From assembly GCA_030015575.1 (NCBI GenBank), contig JASDDO010000026.1:449911096-449975095 (forward strand): 64,000 nucleotides of DNA, in the 5' to 3' direction. Positions 10,027 to 20,200 of this stretch are shown piece after piece (positions within the stretch are counted from its first letter, which is position 1; every line of letters begins with the position of its first letter). The notes beneath the pieces are model-generated. The model searched no databases. It saw nothing but the letters and a program-made list of their open reading frames with translations, and was not told the DNA's origin. This DNA comes from Agapanthus africanus (taxonomy: Eukaryota > Streptophyta > Magnoliopsida > Asparagales > Amaryllidaceae). The translations under genes were made by a program, and so were the position numbers.

Positions 10027-11959
10027 TGGCCCGACCCTTGACTATGACTCAGTGACCAAAATTAACCGAACCTTCTTTAACACTGGCTTTTGGATTGTCA
10101 GAGTTGCATACCTCATTGTCACTCCTACTTTTACCCTTTTCTCCAGAACACCCCGTATTACTACGAACGTCCACTTCCATTGGATAAAACCATCGTATGG
10201 TTATATACGAACTCGAAGGAACTTGTTCCAGATTCGAGGATGGTTTCCGGTTCAGGAGAAAACGAATAGGACTATTCAGTTGTCTTTTCCTTTTAGCTTC
10301 TCTCAGGTTGCGAGTGCCCCTTGGATTAAGGGATGGTACACCCGTTACGCCTATTAGATAGTCTTCTTCAAAACCATAGGCAGGTGCCGAACGGTGGGGA
10401 ATGAAGAAAACCAATTAGCCTAATGATGGTGTGCAGAAGGTAATAAGTTAAGACAAATAAATCGATTAGTAAGAGGGCAAAGTAAACTACGACTGCTATT
10501 CACGACCAAAACCAAGTTTTTCATTACCACTCCTACTTCACCTTTGTATTTCTCCAGAACACTCCGTATCACTACGAAGATCCACAGTTATTTGGATACT
10601 CCATCGTATGGTTATATACGAACTCGAAAGGAACTTGTTCCAGTTCGGGGATGGATTCTGGTTCAGGAGAAATAGGAATAAGGTTTATTCGGTTGTCTTT
10701 TATCTTCATCTTCTCTCGCATTGCGAGTGCTCCTAGGATTAGGACAGTACACCCATTACGCTTAATGGATAGTCTTCTTCCAAACCATAGGCTGGTGCCG
10801 AACGGTACGGAAGGAAGAAAACCATTTAAGCCTAAGAGGGTGTACAGAAGGTAATGACTAAAGACATATAAAGGGATTTAGAGAGATGGCAAAGAAATAT
10901 ACGGTTACAGTTGTGAATCTGGATAATGGAAGAGGCATTACTAGGAATACCCGGATACCCCTTCGAAACATTTACATGTTTCATTTTCACTGTGTATTGT
11001 TAAAAGAAAACTGATTTCCCAATTAGCCCTTGCTGCAGGGTATGTATTTACCAAGTATGATTCTCACATCTGTATGGTTTTACAGATGATGAGTGGGAGT
11101 AAATTATTGGGAATTAGGTGATTGTCCTCATTATATCGGAATTCGTGGTAATTGGTGATATTTGAGGAAGTCACCTGGGTTGTTTGCCGGACAGCAAATA
11201 TTTGGTTTTGAATATCCGTTGTTATGCACCAATTTCAAATTGATATATCTGTACGTCTATTTTTATAGAGTGAGATATACCCTTTTTGAAATTATGTCCA
11301 TGACATTTACCTATATCAGTGAATGGTTAGGTAATGAGCATTAAAACAGCGGTGTAATTCTTCTTAACCAGAAGTACAGTTTTCAACCTAGGATACACAG
11401 GGATTGAGTTATTCAACTCAAAGGAGTTATACAGAGTATTGTATGTTGTCCAGTGTCCATTAGGACAAAGGGGTTGGTCCTCGTACTATATTCGGTTTAC
11501 TTATGACTTCTCTAGTTTTTAGACAAGTGTTTCGTAGAAACACAAGGTCCAAGTTTTGAGATGTTATAGGTATAAGAATAAAGTAGAGAACCAGGTGTTG
11601 CAAGTATCGCGATTCTTCAAGATGATCGAAGATGTAGATACTTATGTATGGTATTCAGTTCATAGCAATGGTTTTAAGAGAACTTGCTTCTCTTTCAGGT
11701 TACTCATAATTGGAAGCACTCCTAAGTTGAGTAATGCTGATCGGCCTCTTTCCATTTAGTTGACATGCACTGGAGACAGTTGCATGATATGAATCTGGTT
11801 CCAATTAAATCAGTGCCTCTGGTTCTATATTGGATATAGAACGGTTCATATCTTAACGATGTTAAGGTACGGGGAGTTTTACGGCTTATGCTTAAAACCA
11901 GACTCTTGATAACTCAAGGCACTTTTCCGTAATGGCTGTTTGTGGGTTGATCCGGGCTA
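10021..11959 (+). pseudogene. Decayed copia gag-integrase region of C, upstream part
   Basis: It begins at the gag position (CGACCATGG) but no gag reading frame survives, and a ~408-bp tandem duplication occupies 10114-10915. Integrase traces appear at 11560-11590 (YKNKVENQ, matching the YKNKVEKQ of D), and then a LSNAD trace and a VP.K.VP...Y...YL.D.K trace up to about 11880. The region is cut at 11964 by element D and resumes at 22392. Nothing here is translatable. Confidence 0.65.
10114..10915 (+). repeat. ~408-bp tandem duplication inside C
   Basis: Copy 1 starts at 10114 and copy 2 at 10522. Both share 'CTCCAGAAC', 'CATCGTATGGTTATATACGA', 'GGAACTTGTTCCAG' and 'CATAGGC.GGTGCCGAACGG'. Many substitutions separate them, so the duplication is old. 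Confidence 0.8.
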
Positions 11960-11964
11960 TGACG
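11960..11964 (+). repeat. Target site duplication of element D (left)
   Basis: TGACG here and at 22387-22391 flank D exactly. Confidence 0.92.
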
Positions 11965-14150
11965 TGTAAGTCCATATTGCGACCCCCGGTTCTTACGGGG
12001 AGGCGGAAACGGTATAAAAAACGAATTTTTATCGCAAGAGGCAACATGGACTAACTTATGGTCGGGATCGTTACCTAAACTAAAACTAGCAAACTAAGTT
12101 AAAGATATTTAGCTACTCGGATGAAGATGGTTATACCTAAACTTGAACTCCTTCTCTTCAAGCTCCGGTGGTGGTCCGATGGCTCCTTCTCGTCGTCTCC
12201 GTACGCCGAAGATAGATCCACTTGAAAGCTCCAACCTTTAGCTCCTTCTTCGGTCTTTGAAGAAACTAGTTCACTTGGTTTGCTAAACCTAGTGAACTAG
12301 AATGAGTAGAGAGGAAAATAGAATGGGATTTTATCTATGGTTCTTGATTCTCAACTCATGAGACAAGAGAACCATAGATCAAGAGAGGGAGCAAGAGGTT
12401 GAGGGTGAGAGCAAGGGGAGAGCTCAAGAACAAGAGAGAGAATGAGCAAGAAAGAATGAGGCTCTCTTTTCTCTCTCACCCTCTCATAATCCAAAGTGAT
12501 CATAACTCATCATATCAAAAAAGTCTTTTGGTGATGGTTAGAAGCAACCATAAGGTTATCATATCATGCACTCATTTTACTCAAAAAGCAAGCAAGAAAA
12601 AAGTCTTTGGCATGAAATGATAACCATGGTTATCATGATGGTCAACTAGTCAAGCCTAGTCAACCGGTCAACAAGTCAACAAAAGTCAACAAGTCACCAA
12701 AGTCAACAAGTCAACAAAAGTCAACAAGTCAACAACCATATCACCATAATAATTAATTAATATAATAGTTAATCACATATCATATTCTCATTAGGGTTGA
12801 GCAAAAAGTCAAAAGTCAACGGTCAACTGTCAACAACCCTAATGAGAATCCACTACCTCTGCCTCCCTGTCAACTGTGCATACACACCCGCATCCGCGTT
12901 CCGAGGAACACGAATGCAAACTGGATAAATCCAATCCCATAAGGTACACTAGGATCTGGCTTAAACCAAAGCCCACTAGTGTAAACTGTCCGGACACTGT
13001 ACGTGCACAAGTGCACGGATGTGACCGAACCCTGTCGCAAAACCATGCGACCTGTCGCAATACCATGCGACCTCTACTCTTTTGCCTAAAGGCGAAAAGC
13101 TTTCTGTGTGGGACTCTAAAGACTCGACACTACGCTGGCAGTGGGTTTAACCACAGACCGCAAGCGGCACTAGCTGTGCGTAACGGTCCCCAGGTAATGC
13201 CGACAAGAAGACCGACGAGGCGAAACCCATCTGAACTCCTACTGAGCCTGAGCGTGACATTCTCCGTACAGTCCGGTCTGTTCGTCTGATACATCGCATG
13301 GCGGGCCTAGGGGGCGGTAAACGTCAGTCCCCCAATAGCGGTACAAGTCGTGCCGGAGTGAAGCCCAATACACCCTGAGATAACACTGGAAACCTACCAG
13401 TATATCTCGTTTGCCCTGGCCAGGGACTACTCGTGTAATGGCTCTCCTAGACACAGCGCGATGTCAACCCCCAATACCGGGAGAGACGAATCCTGTCTAA
13501 CCGTCACTGCCTCCAAGTGCTTCGGGACTGCACCCAACCACCACCTGTTTGCACGACTCCTTTGAGCCGTGGTAGGGTAGTGATCAAAGTACAGTGGGAA
13601 CACACTCGAGGCGGAGTGACAGTGTCAAGTCAGCGGACTAAGCTGTACTCATGTCACCTGGGAACTGATAACTGACGATAGGTATAATACCAACTAGTCA
13701 GTTCCCGACGAGTCCTGTCCAGTGTACCCGTAACCTAACGAGCACCCGCATACTATCTCAAGTACGACGTACTGACGGCTGTGGGACAGACCGTCTCCCA
13801 CACTGGGATGAGAAGCGCATGTGCTGGTCTACTCCGGAGTATCGATGCCCTGTCTCGATAGTCCTGCGACCAGGGACCTGAATAAGGATGTGCTTATAGA
13901 TTACCCAGCCCCCACTAGTGTGACTGCCATCACAACGCTGGTAATCAAGCAAAGATCCTAAGGGCTCCACTAATGCGTATAAGTGATATACTGAAATAAA
14001 CACAAGTACACATTGAAGTAGAAACAAACCAAGTAGCATACTACTATTTTGAGCAAGATTGTATATACAAGGTGAATATCCCAAGCATCCATTAAGTAAT
14101 ATACAAACCAGTATGATACAGTAATGGCCTCTAGGGCATATACACTAACA
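11965..14150 (-). repeat. 3' LTR of D (2186 bp)
   Basis: TG...CA ends. In element sense it starts TGTTAGTGTATATGCCC at 14150. U3 holds an array of TTGAC words (12640-12834 on the plus strand as GTCAA) and a 20-bp perfect palindrome at 12617-12636. A CCCCG/CGGGG stem lies at 11984-12000, 19 nt from the LTR end. Confidence 0.93.
12640..12834 (-). promoter_or_regulatory. W-box-core array in D LTR
   Basis: About 14 GTCAA words (TTGAC in element sense) lie in two clusters, 12640-12737 and 12806-12834. TTGAC is the core of the W-box bound by plant WRKY factors. The array lies in the second half of the LTR, upstream of a plausible transcript start. Confidence 0.55.
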
Positions 14151-14163
14151 ATCTCCCACTTGC
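14151..14163 (-). other. Polypurine tract of D
   Basis: In element sense GCAAGTGGGAGAT abuts the 3' LTR. It starts two bases after the polyprotein stop. Confidence 0.85.
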
Positions 14164-14164
14164 A

Positions 14165-17100
14165 CTAAGGCCATGTACTGGCGTATCGAAGACCTATCAT
14201 CTCGATTAGCCGCTCGAACTGAGTCTGGGGCAGGGCCTTGGTGAATGGATCTGCAGTGTTATCTTCTGAAGCGACTCTCCGAACCTCGATCTCCTTGCGA
14301 TCCACGATCTCCCTGATCAGGTGATACCGCCTCAAGATGTGCCTGGATCTCTGATGGGACCTGGGTTCCTTCGCTAATGCTATAGCCCCGTTGTTGTCGC
14401 AATACAGAGGTATTGGATCAACAATGGACGGAACCACCTGAAGTTCTTTCAAGAACTTCCTCATCCAGACAGCTTCTTTTGCGGCATCAGATGCAGCGAT
14501 GTATTCCGCTTCCATCGTCGAGTCTGCAACGGTTTCTTGTTTGGAACTCTTCCAACACACCGCCCCTCCATTGAGGGTAAAGACAAAACCCGACATGGAC
14601 TTGGAATCATCCTTGTCACTCTGGAAGCTGGAGTCAGCAAAGGCCTCGATCTGGAGGTCTTTTCCGCCATACACCAAGAACATCTCCTTAGTCCTTCTCA
14701 GGTACTTGAGAATGTTCTTTACCGCTATCCAGTGTTTCTCCCCAGGGTTTGACTGATACCGGCTTACCACACTCAGTGCATAAGCTACATCCGGTCTGGT
14801 ACACAACATCGCATACATTATAGAGCCTACCGCAGAAGCGTAGGGTATAATAGACATGCGATCCCTCTCCAAATCAGTCTTGGGAGACATCTCTTTAGAG
14901 AGGGTGATCCCGTGACAAGCTGGTAGGTTACCACGCTTGGAATCTTCCATACTGAATCTTTTCAGTACGGTGTCGATGTACCTGGACTGTGAAAGTCCTA
15001 ATATCCTCTTGGATCTGTCACGGTAGATCCGGATACCCAGAATGTATGAGGCATCACCCAGGTCTTTCATGGAGAACCTGTGTGACAAGAACCCCTTGAC
15101 AGATTGTAGCATAGGAATGTCATTTCCTATTAAGAGAATGTCATCCACGTATAAAACGAGGAATACTACAGTTCTCGCTACAAATCTACTATAGATGCAT
15201 GGTTCATCTGGATTTTTGATAAAGCCAAATTCTTTGACCGTCTCATCAAAGCAGATGTTCCAACTCCGCGATGCCTGCTTTAGTCCATAGATGGACTTAA
15301 GAAACTTGCACACCTTTCCGCTGCTCCCACTCTGAATGAAACCCTCTGGCTGGTCCATATAGACACACTCCTCTAAATTTCCATTTAGAAAAGCTGTCTT
15401 TACGTCCATTTGCCAGATCTCATAATCGTGGAAGGCAGCAATGGCAAGAAGGATCCGAATGGATTTCAGCATGGCTACTGGAGAAAAGGTTTCGTCGTAG
15501 TCCAAGCCAGGTCTTTGACGAAAACCCTTTGCTACCAGCCTAGCTTTATAGGTCTCAACCTGTCCATCTACACCAATCTTCCTTTTGAAGATCCACTTGC
15601 ATCCTACGGGTTTTACCCCGTCTGGAGCAATGTCCAACGTCCATACCTTGTTGGTGTACATGGACTCCATTTCGGTCCGCATTGCATCCAGCCATTTCAC
15701 TGAGTCAACGCTCTGAACGGCCTGCTGGAAGCTAGTAGGCTCATCATAATCTATGATGCAATCCTCTCTATCCCCGTCTATGAGAAAACCGCAGTATCTC
15801 TCGGGCGGATGAGACTGCCTACTACTCCTGCGGAGCGGCGTAGGAATGTCCTGTTCTGTTGAACCCTCTGGTTCCACTAACCTTTCAGTAATAGTCTGTG
15901 GTTCTGGAATTTCTTCTAGTTCTACTGCGCTCCCACTAATTTCCTTTTCCAAGAACTGGTGTTCTAGAAAGTGGGCATTACGAGAAACAAGGACTTTTTG
16001 TTCCTCTGCGTAGTAGAAAAGATACCCCCTGGTGTTCTTTGGGTATCCCACAAACTTGCACAGTACTGAGCGTGCCTCGAGTTTGTCCGCATGCTGCTTT
16101 TTGACAAAAGCTGGACATCCCCAGATCTTCAGATATTGAAGATAGGGTTTCTTCCCACTCCACATTTCATATGGGGTGGTAGGCACAGTCTTAGTCGGAA
16201 CTCGGTTCAAAAGGTATGCTGCTGATTCTAGCGCATATCCCCAGAATGATCGCGGCAACTCAGCGTTACTCATCATGGACCGCACCATATCCAATAGGGT
16301 GCGGTTCCGTCTCTCCGATACACCGTTATGTTGCGGGGTGTATGGAGGAGTAAGCTGAGAGAGAATTCCGTTCTCTTTTAAATAGTCCAGGAATTCGGCA
16401 CTTAAGTATTCTCCACCTCGATCCGATCTTAGAATCTTAATACTTTTGCCGGTCTGTTTCTCTACTTTATTCTTATACTCCTGGAATTTTCCAAAGGCCT
16501 CGGACTTATGTTTCATTAAGAAGACATAACCGTACCTTGAGAAGTCATCCGTAAAAGTAATGAAGTAAGAATGTCCGCTTCGGGCATGTGTAGACATTGG
16601 ACCGCACACGTCACTATGTACGAGTCCCAAGAGCTCGCTCGCTCTTACTCCTTGTCCAGTAAATGGAGTCTTTGTCATCTTTCCTTTGAGACAAGATTGA
16701 CAAGTGGCATACGATTGATATTTGAACGCATTCAAATATCCTTCTGTATGTAACTTAGTCAACCTTCTCTCATTGATGTGACCCAATCTACAATGCCATA
16801 AGAAAGTCTGATTTATTTCTGGAGACTTTCTTTTGTGTGTATTCTGGACATTAAAAATCTGTGGTTGGTTTAATACGTATATACCATTACTCAGAGTACC
16901 TGACCCAATCAATACTTGATTAAGGTGAATGTTTACAACATTACTTACAAACGCAAATTCATAACCTTCTTTAGAAACTAAAGATACAGAAATGATATTA
17001 CAAGTTGCGTTGGGTACAAAAAAGCAATTACGCAAAACCAAAACATGTCCATCTGACATTCCCAGGTGATAGTCCCCCACGGCTTTAGCATCCATGCTAG

Positions 17101-18115
17101 CTCCGTTCGCAACTTTGAGGGTCATGTCACCTGCCTTCAAAACCCTACGGTTTCTCAACGCCTGCAAAGAATTACAGATATGAGATCCTGATCCGGTATC
17201 CAATACCCAGGAAGTAGAGTTTATTGAAAGACAGTTTTCAATAACATACACACCTGAAGCTGAAGCTGCAACCTGCTTCAATTCCTGTGTTCTGGCCTTC
17301 CAGGCCCTGCAATCATTTTTCCAGTGTCCTTTCTTATGACAATAGAAGCATTCTTCCTTATCCACAAGCTTCCCCGCTATCTTTGTTGCTTTGCCTTTTC
17401 CCTTCGTATCCACTTTACCAACACCGCCCCTTGGTTTGGCGGGGGCCTTCTTCTTCTTTCCCTTGGCTTTCGCCTTGGACCTAGAAGAAGATGATCCTCC
17501 TACAAACAAAGTGGATGTTTCCCTACCTTTCTGTAGGGTGCCCTCTGCGCTCCTCAGCATGTTGAGGAGCTCTGATAGTTCAACCTCTTTTTCTTGTAGG
17601 TTGAAGTTCAGTATAAACTGGGCGTAAGTGGAAGGAAGGGACTGGAGAACTATATCCGTATATAGCTCACTCTCCAATGTGATCCCTAGGTCAGCGAGCT
17701 CCTCAATGAAGCCGATCATCTTTAGCACATGCTCGGCTACTGATGATCCGACGGCCATTCTTGTCGAAAATAACTTTTTCGACGCTTCGTATCTTGCGAT
17801 ACGTGATTGCTCTCCATACAGTTCTTTTGTATGGAGCAATATGGACTCCATGTCCATATTCTCATGCCTCCTCTGATGTTCGTTGTCCATCGAGGCAAGC
17901 AGGAGGCACTTGGCCTTCGCGCTATCAATCTCCCAAGTCTTGCGGATTTCCTTATCCGCGATACTGGAAGTTGGACCAGGGACAGGGGGAGCTTTGGTGG
18001 TAAGAAGATACCCCAGCTTGTCATAAGTGATTGCTATCGTGACATTCCTGAGCCAATCTTTGTAGTTTGGCCCTGTCAGCTTGTTTTTATCTAGGAGTAA
18101 CTTAAGTCCAGTCAT
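14165..18115 (-). CDS. Ty1/copia gag-pol polyprotein of element D
   Basis: One open frame of 1316 codons counted from the first ATG. An in-frame TTG six codons upstream follows a stop at once and is not needed. Positions here count from that TTG. UBN2-type gag occupies about 1-205, then a Lys-rich linker about 218-255. The zinc knuckle CX2CX4HX4C is C262-C275. The aspartic protease has DTGS 312-315. Integrase has the HHCC pair H447/H452/C478/C481 and catalytic D508, D571, E607 with 35 residues between the last two. Reverse transcriptase covers about 825-1070, with D910 and YVDD 995-998. RNase H has D1167, E1208, D1246 and D1295. The order protease-integrase-RT-RNase H is diagnostic of Ty1/copia. 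All catalytic residues are present. The product would assemble cytoplasmic particles, copy the RNA and integrate it. No separate gag stop or frameshift is visible, so extra gag would need another device, such as splicing. Confidence 0.95.
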   Translation of the reverse strand: MTGLKLLLDKNKLTGPNYKDWLRNVTIAITYDKLGYLLTTKAPPVPGPTSSIADKEIRKTWEIDSAKAKCLLLASMDNEHQRRHENMDMESILLHTKELYGEQSRIARYEASKKLFSTRMAVGSSVAEHVLKMIGFIEELADLGITLESELYTDIVLQSLPSTYAQFILNFNLQEKEVELSELLNMLRSAEGTLQKGRETSTLFVGGSSSSRSKAKAKGKKKKAPAKPRGGVGKVDTKGKGKATKIAGKLVDKEECFYCHKKGHWKNDCRAWKARTQELKQVAASASGVYVIENCLSINSTSWVLDTGSGSHICNSLQALRNRRVLKAGDMTLKVANGASMDAKAVGDYHLGMSDGHVLVLRNCFFVPNATCNIISVSLVSKEGYEFAFVSNVVNIHLNQVLIGSGTLSNGIYVLNQPQIFNVQNTHKRKSPEINQTFLWHCRLGHINERRLTKLHTEGYLNAFKYQSYATCQSCLKGKMTKTPFTGQGVRASELLGLVHSDVCGPMSTHARSGHSYFITFTDDFSRYGYVFLMKHKSEAFGKFQEYKNKVEKQTGKSIKILRSDRGGEYLSAEFLDYLKENGILSQLTPPYTPQHNGVSERRNRTLLDMVRSMMSNAELPRSFWGYALESAAYLLNRVPTKTVPTTPYEMWSGKKPYLQYLKIWGCPAFVKKQHADKLEARSVLCKFVGYPKNTRGYLFYYAEEQKVLVSRNAHFLEHQFLEKEISGSAVELEEIPEPQTITERLVEPEGSTEQDIPTPLRRSSRQSHPPERYCGFLIDGDREDCIIDYDEPTSFQQAVQSVDSVKWLDAMRTEMESMYTNKVWTLDIAPDGVKPVGCKWIFKRKIGVDGQVETYKARLVAKGFRQRPGLDYDETFSPVAMLKSIRILLAIAAFHDYEIWQMDVKTAFLNGNLEECVYMDQPEGFIQSGSSGKVCKFLKSIYGLKQASRSWNICFDETVKEFGFIKNPDEPCIYSRFVARTVVFLVLYVDDILLIGNDIPMLQSVKGFLSHRFSMKDLGDASYILGIRIYRDRSKRILGLSQSRYIDTVLKRFSMEDSKRGNLPACHGITLSKEMSPKTDLERDRMSIIPYASAVGSIMYAMLCTRPDVAYALSVVSRYQSNPGEKHWIAVKNILKYLRRTKEMFLVYGGKDLQIEAFADSSFQSDKDDSKSMSGFVFTLNGGAVCWKSSKQETVADSTMEAEYIAASDAAKEAVWMRKFLKELQVVPSIVDPIPLYCDNNGAIALAKEPRSHQRSRHILRRYHLIREIVDRKEIEVRRVASEDNTADPFTKALPQTQFERLIEMIGLRYASTWP

Positions 18116-18127
18116 GTTGATTGGTCG

Positions 18128-18152
18128 CTGCAATTAGGAGAGAGAAGAAGAA
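18128..18152 (-). promoter_or_regulatory. Splice-acceptor-like site before gag of D
   Basis: In element sense a CT-rich tract, then CTAAT and TTGCAG|CGACC, with the exon side starting at 18127, 12 nt before the gag ATG. CTAAT fits a plant branch point (CTRAY), although it is very close to the acceptor. A matching donor-like AG|GTATAAC lies at 20373 in the 5' LTR. Confidence 0.5.
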
Positions 18153-18613
18153 ACACTCAGCATGATGCTCTTGCAAGTTTAGAGTGGTTTTTAGTTTGTC
18201 TAAACAGGATGGCTCCCACTGTTTCTCGAATCCCTCCTCAAACCATAAAGGAAGAATTAGTCAGGATCAATCCCACCGTACAATACTTGCTTAACCGTTC
18301 AGCCAGGCCGGTGTCGGTACTTCGAGGGAGGTTTTCCAACGCTTTCGCGAAGTTCCTTAATTAGAGAACCTCTTTTCCCTGGGGGCGTAGCCCCGCTAAC
18401 ACCTTTCTAGGCACCTACTAGGTTTATAGCATTGATCGTTAAGTGAGAAATTTCCCGAGGAGTAGCATATACTCACAGTAGGATCGGGATCCAAATATCA
18501 TCGCGTGACGAAACTGAAGGAATCCTACCAGAATCATCACACTCCAAATGGTATGCAAATCTAGCAAGTTTCAGTACTTATGAAACTCCCGATGTGGATT
18601 TTTGCCCCATGCT

Positions 18614-18826
18614 CTTATGACCTTGGCGTGAGGTCAAAATGTCATAAGTCACATGTCAAGTTCGTCCCATCATTATCCAGGTTAATTTGAATCCACCCGT
18701 ACATACCCTTGACGTAGGCCAAAATGGCAGTACGACTGTCTCAAACCAACGCATTCTATCTATGCAACAGATAAATATCCGGCAGCTACCAATCACTATG
18801 CCTTGGCGTGAGGTCAAAATACATAG
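18614..18826 (-). other. Three related hairpins in D leader
   Basis: In element sense: stem 1 CTATG/CATAG (18826-18796), stem 2 CGTAC/GTACG (18734-18698), stem 3 CTTATGAC/GTCATAAG (18648-18614). Each encloses TTTTGRCCT(C)ACG(C/T)CAAGG. Confidence 0.75.
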
Positions 18827-19936
18827 CTTGAATACTACCGAATATTTAACTGAAATGATGGAGGGCTACGGATGGTTTTGGCAAAACCGTGAACGTAGTG
18901 AACTTGATTTGGTCGATGGAACGAGATAGCTTTAAAATGGAGTGGCTCAAACTCCGTATTTTAAAAGTTATTTTGAAAAGAACCGAGTGGTTTTTCGAAA
19001 GTGTTCCAACGACTTTAACTTGGTTTATTATCTTGCATTAGTTCTTTTAATGCGTGATATTCTTGCATTAGTACTTTTAATGCGTCCCATCATTTAACCC
19101 TACCATTGCAGAAAACAACCAAAATATGACGTACGCTTATGCCATTCGCATTCGCCACTGGGCCCCGTCATTACCCGTTAGGTTACTTAACTAACGACAG
19201 AGCGGGGGCTGGGCTAGCGCGTCTGTAAAACATAAGCAACGCCTAAATAGTAAGCAATGATAAACATTTCAGATCACAGATAAATACATTGGATATACTA
19301 GTAATCTGTAATTTGTACGAGCCTGTAACAAAAACAGATAACACGGTCGCGGTGAATAGCCAAAACCCCACCCAAGACCCCTACGGGTACGGCAAACTAC
19401 CCGCCAAGTACCCGAAGCGTAGCAACCTCCCTCATCTCCATGAGTAGGCCACTCGACACTTCGGCATACCCGGTAGTTTGTGCACCCCTCCACGGGTCTA
19501 TCCTAGGAGCAAAAACAGTAAAAAGAAATTATACAATGACGGCTACAACCCCGACCCGGTTGTGCGGCCAAACAAATAATTATTACATCAATTTACAAAT
19601 TTACATGAATTGCAAGAAAAGTAAACTCTCGTCTCACAACCCCCGGCTATTCACCCGCGACAATCCAACATATTTATATACACATTCCAGCACATTACAG
19701 ATCATGTATAACCCCGACTAATCGACTTATAGCGATTAGCCGACGTTCAATACATGCAAACATCACAGATATAACCATCATAGTCAAAGTGCAATGAAGT
19801 TCGGAAAAAATACGGAATTATAGGACCCCAAAAGGAAATTTCTTTTCTGTAAAATCTGGGCACATATAATATATCTCAAAAATCCCAAAACCAACACAGA
19901 CACACACTGCACGAAAAACGACGCACTAAAGACAAC

Positions 19937-19994
19937 AAACCGCGGCGCTTCCGCGGCGGACAAGAAGGGTCACGCGGCGGAAGCGCGGCGGTTT
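19937..19994 (-). other. GC-rich hairpin after primer site (D)
   Basis: Outer arms AAACCGC/GCGGTTT and inner arms GCGCTTCCGC/GCGGAAGCGC give 17 pairs with one mismatch. It lies 206 nt downstream of the LTR/primer junction. Confidence 0.8.
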
Positions 19995-20187
19995 AGACGA
20001 ATTGGTGAATCGTTTTTCATGGGTGTTCTAACAAAACCCTGAGACGAATTTAGGAGTATGAAGTTTTTCATTTTGACCAGAAAAAAATTCAACAGAAACT
20101 CAGTTTTTGTAGTTTTCCGGTTTTGTGATTTTTTTCGGTTCCGAACTTCGTTACACTTTACTACCTAGCTAGTTTAAGTTTAGTTAG

Positions 20188-20199
20188 GCTCTGATACCA
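20188..20199 (-). other. Primer binding site of D
   Basis: GCTCTGATACCA on the plus strand is TGGTATCAGAGC in element sense, one base from the 5' LTR at 20201. Confidence 0.93.
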
Positions 20200-20200
20200 G

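Larger units (their letters stand above)
18116..20187 (-). other. Long structured leader of D
   Basis: About 2.07 kb between primer site and gag, with no conserved protein. It has a GC-rich hairpin (19937-19994), a CGTTAG/CTAACG-type dyad near 19178-19198, three related hairpins (18614-18826) and a splice-acceptor-like end at 18128. Its length nearly equals that of the A leader (about 2.07 kb). Confidence 0.85.

Noticed and set aside
12876..13289. 137-residue open frame, also at 21112-21525
   Set aside because: Antisense to D inside both LTRs; it is duplicated only because LTRs are duplicated, and the A LTR does not keep it.
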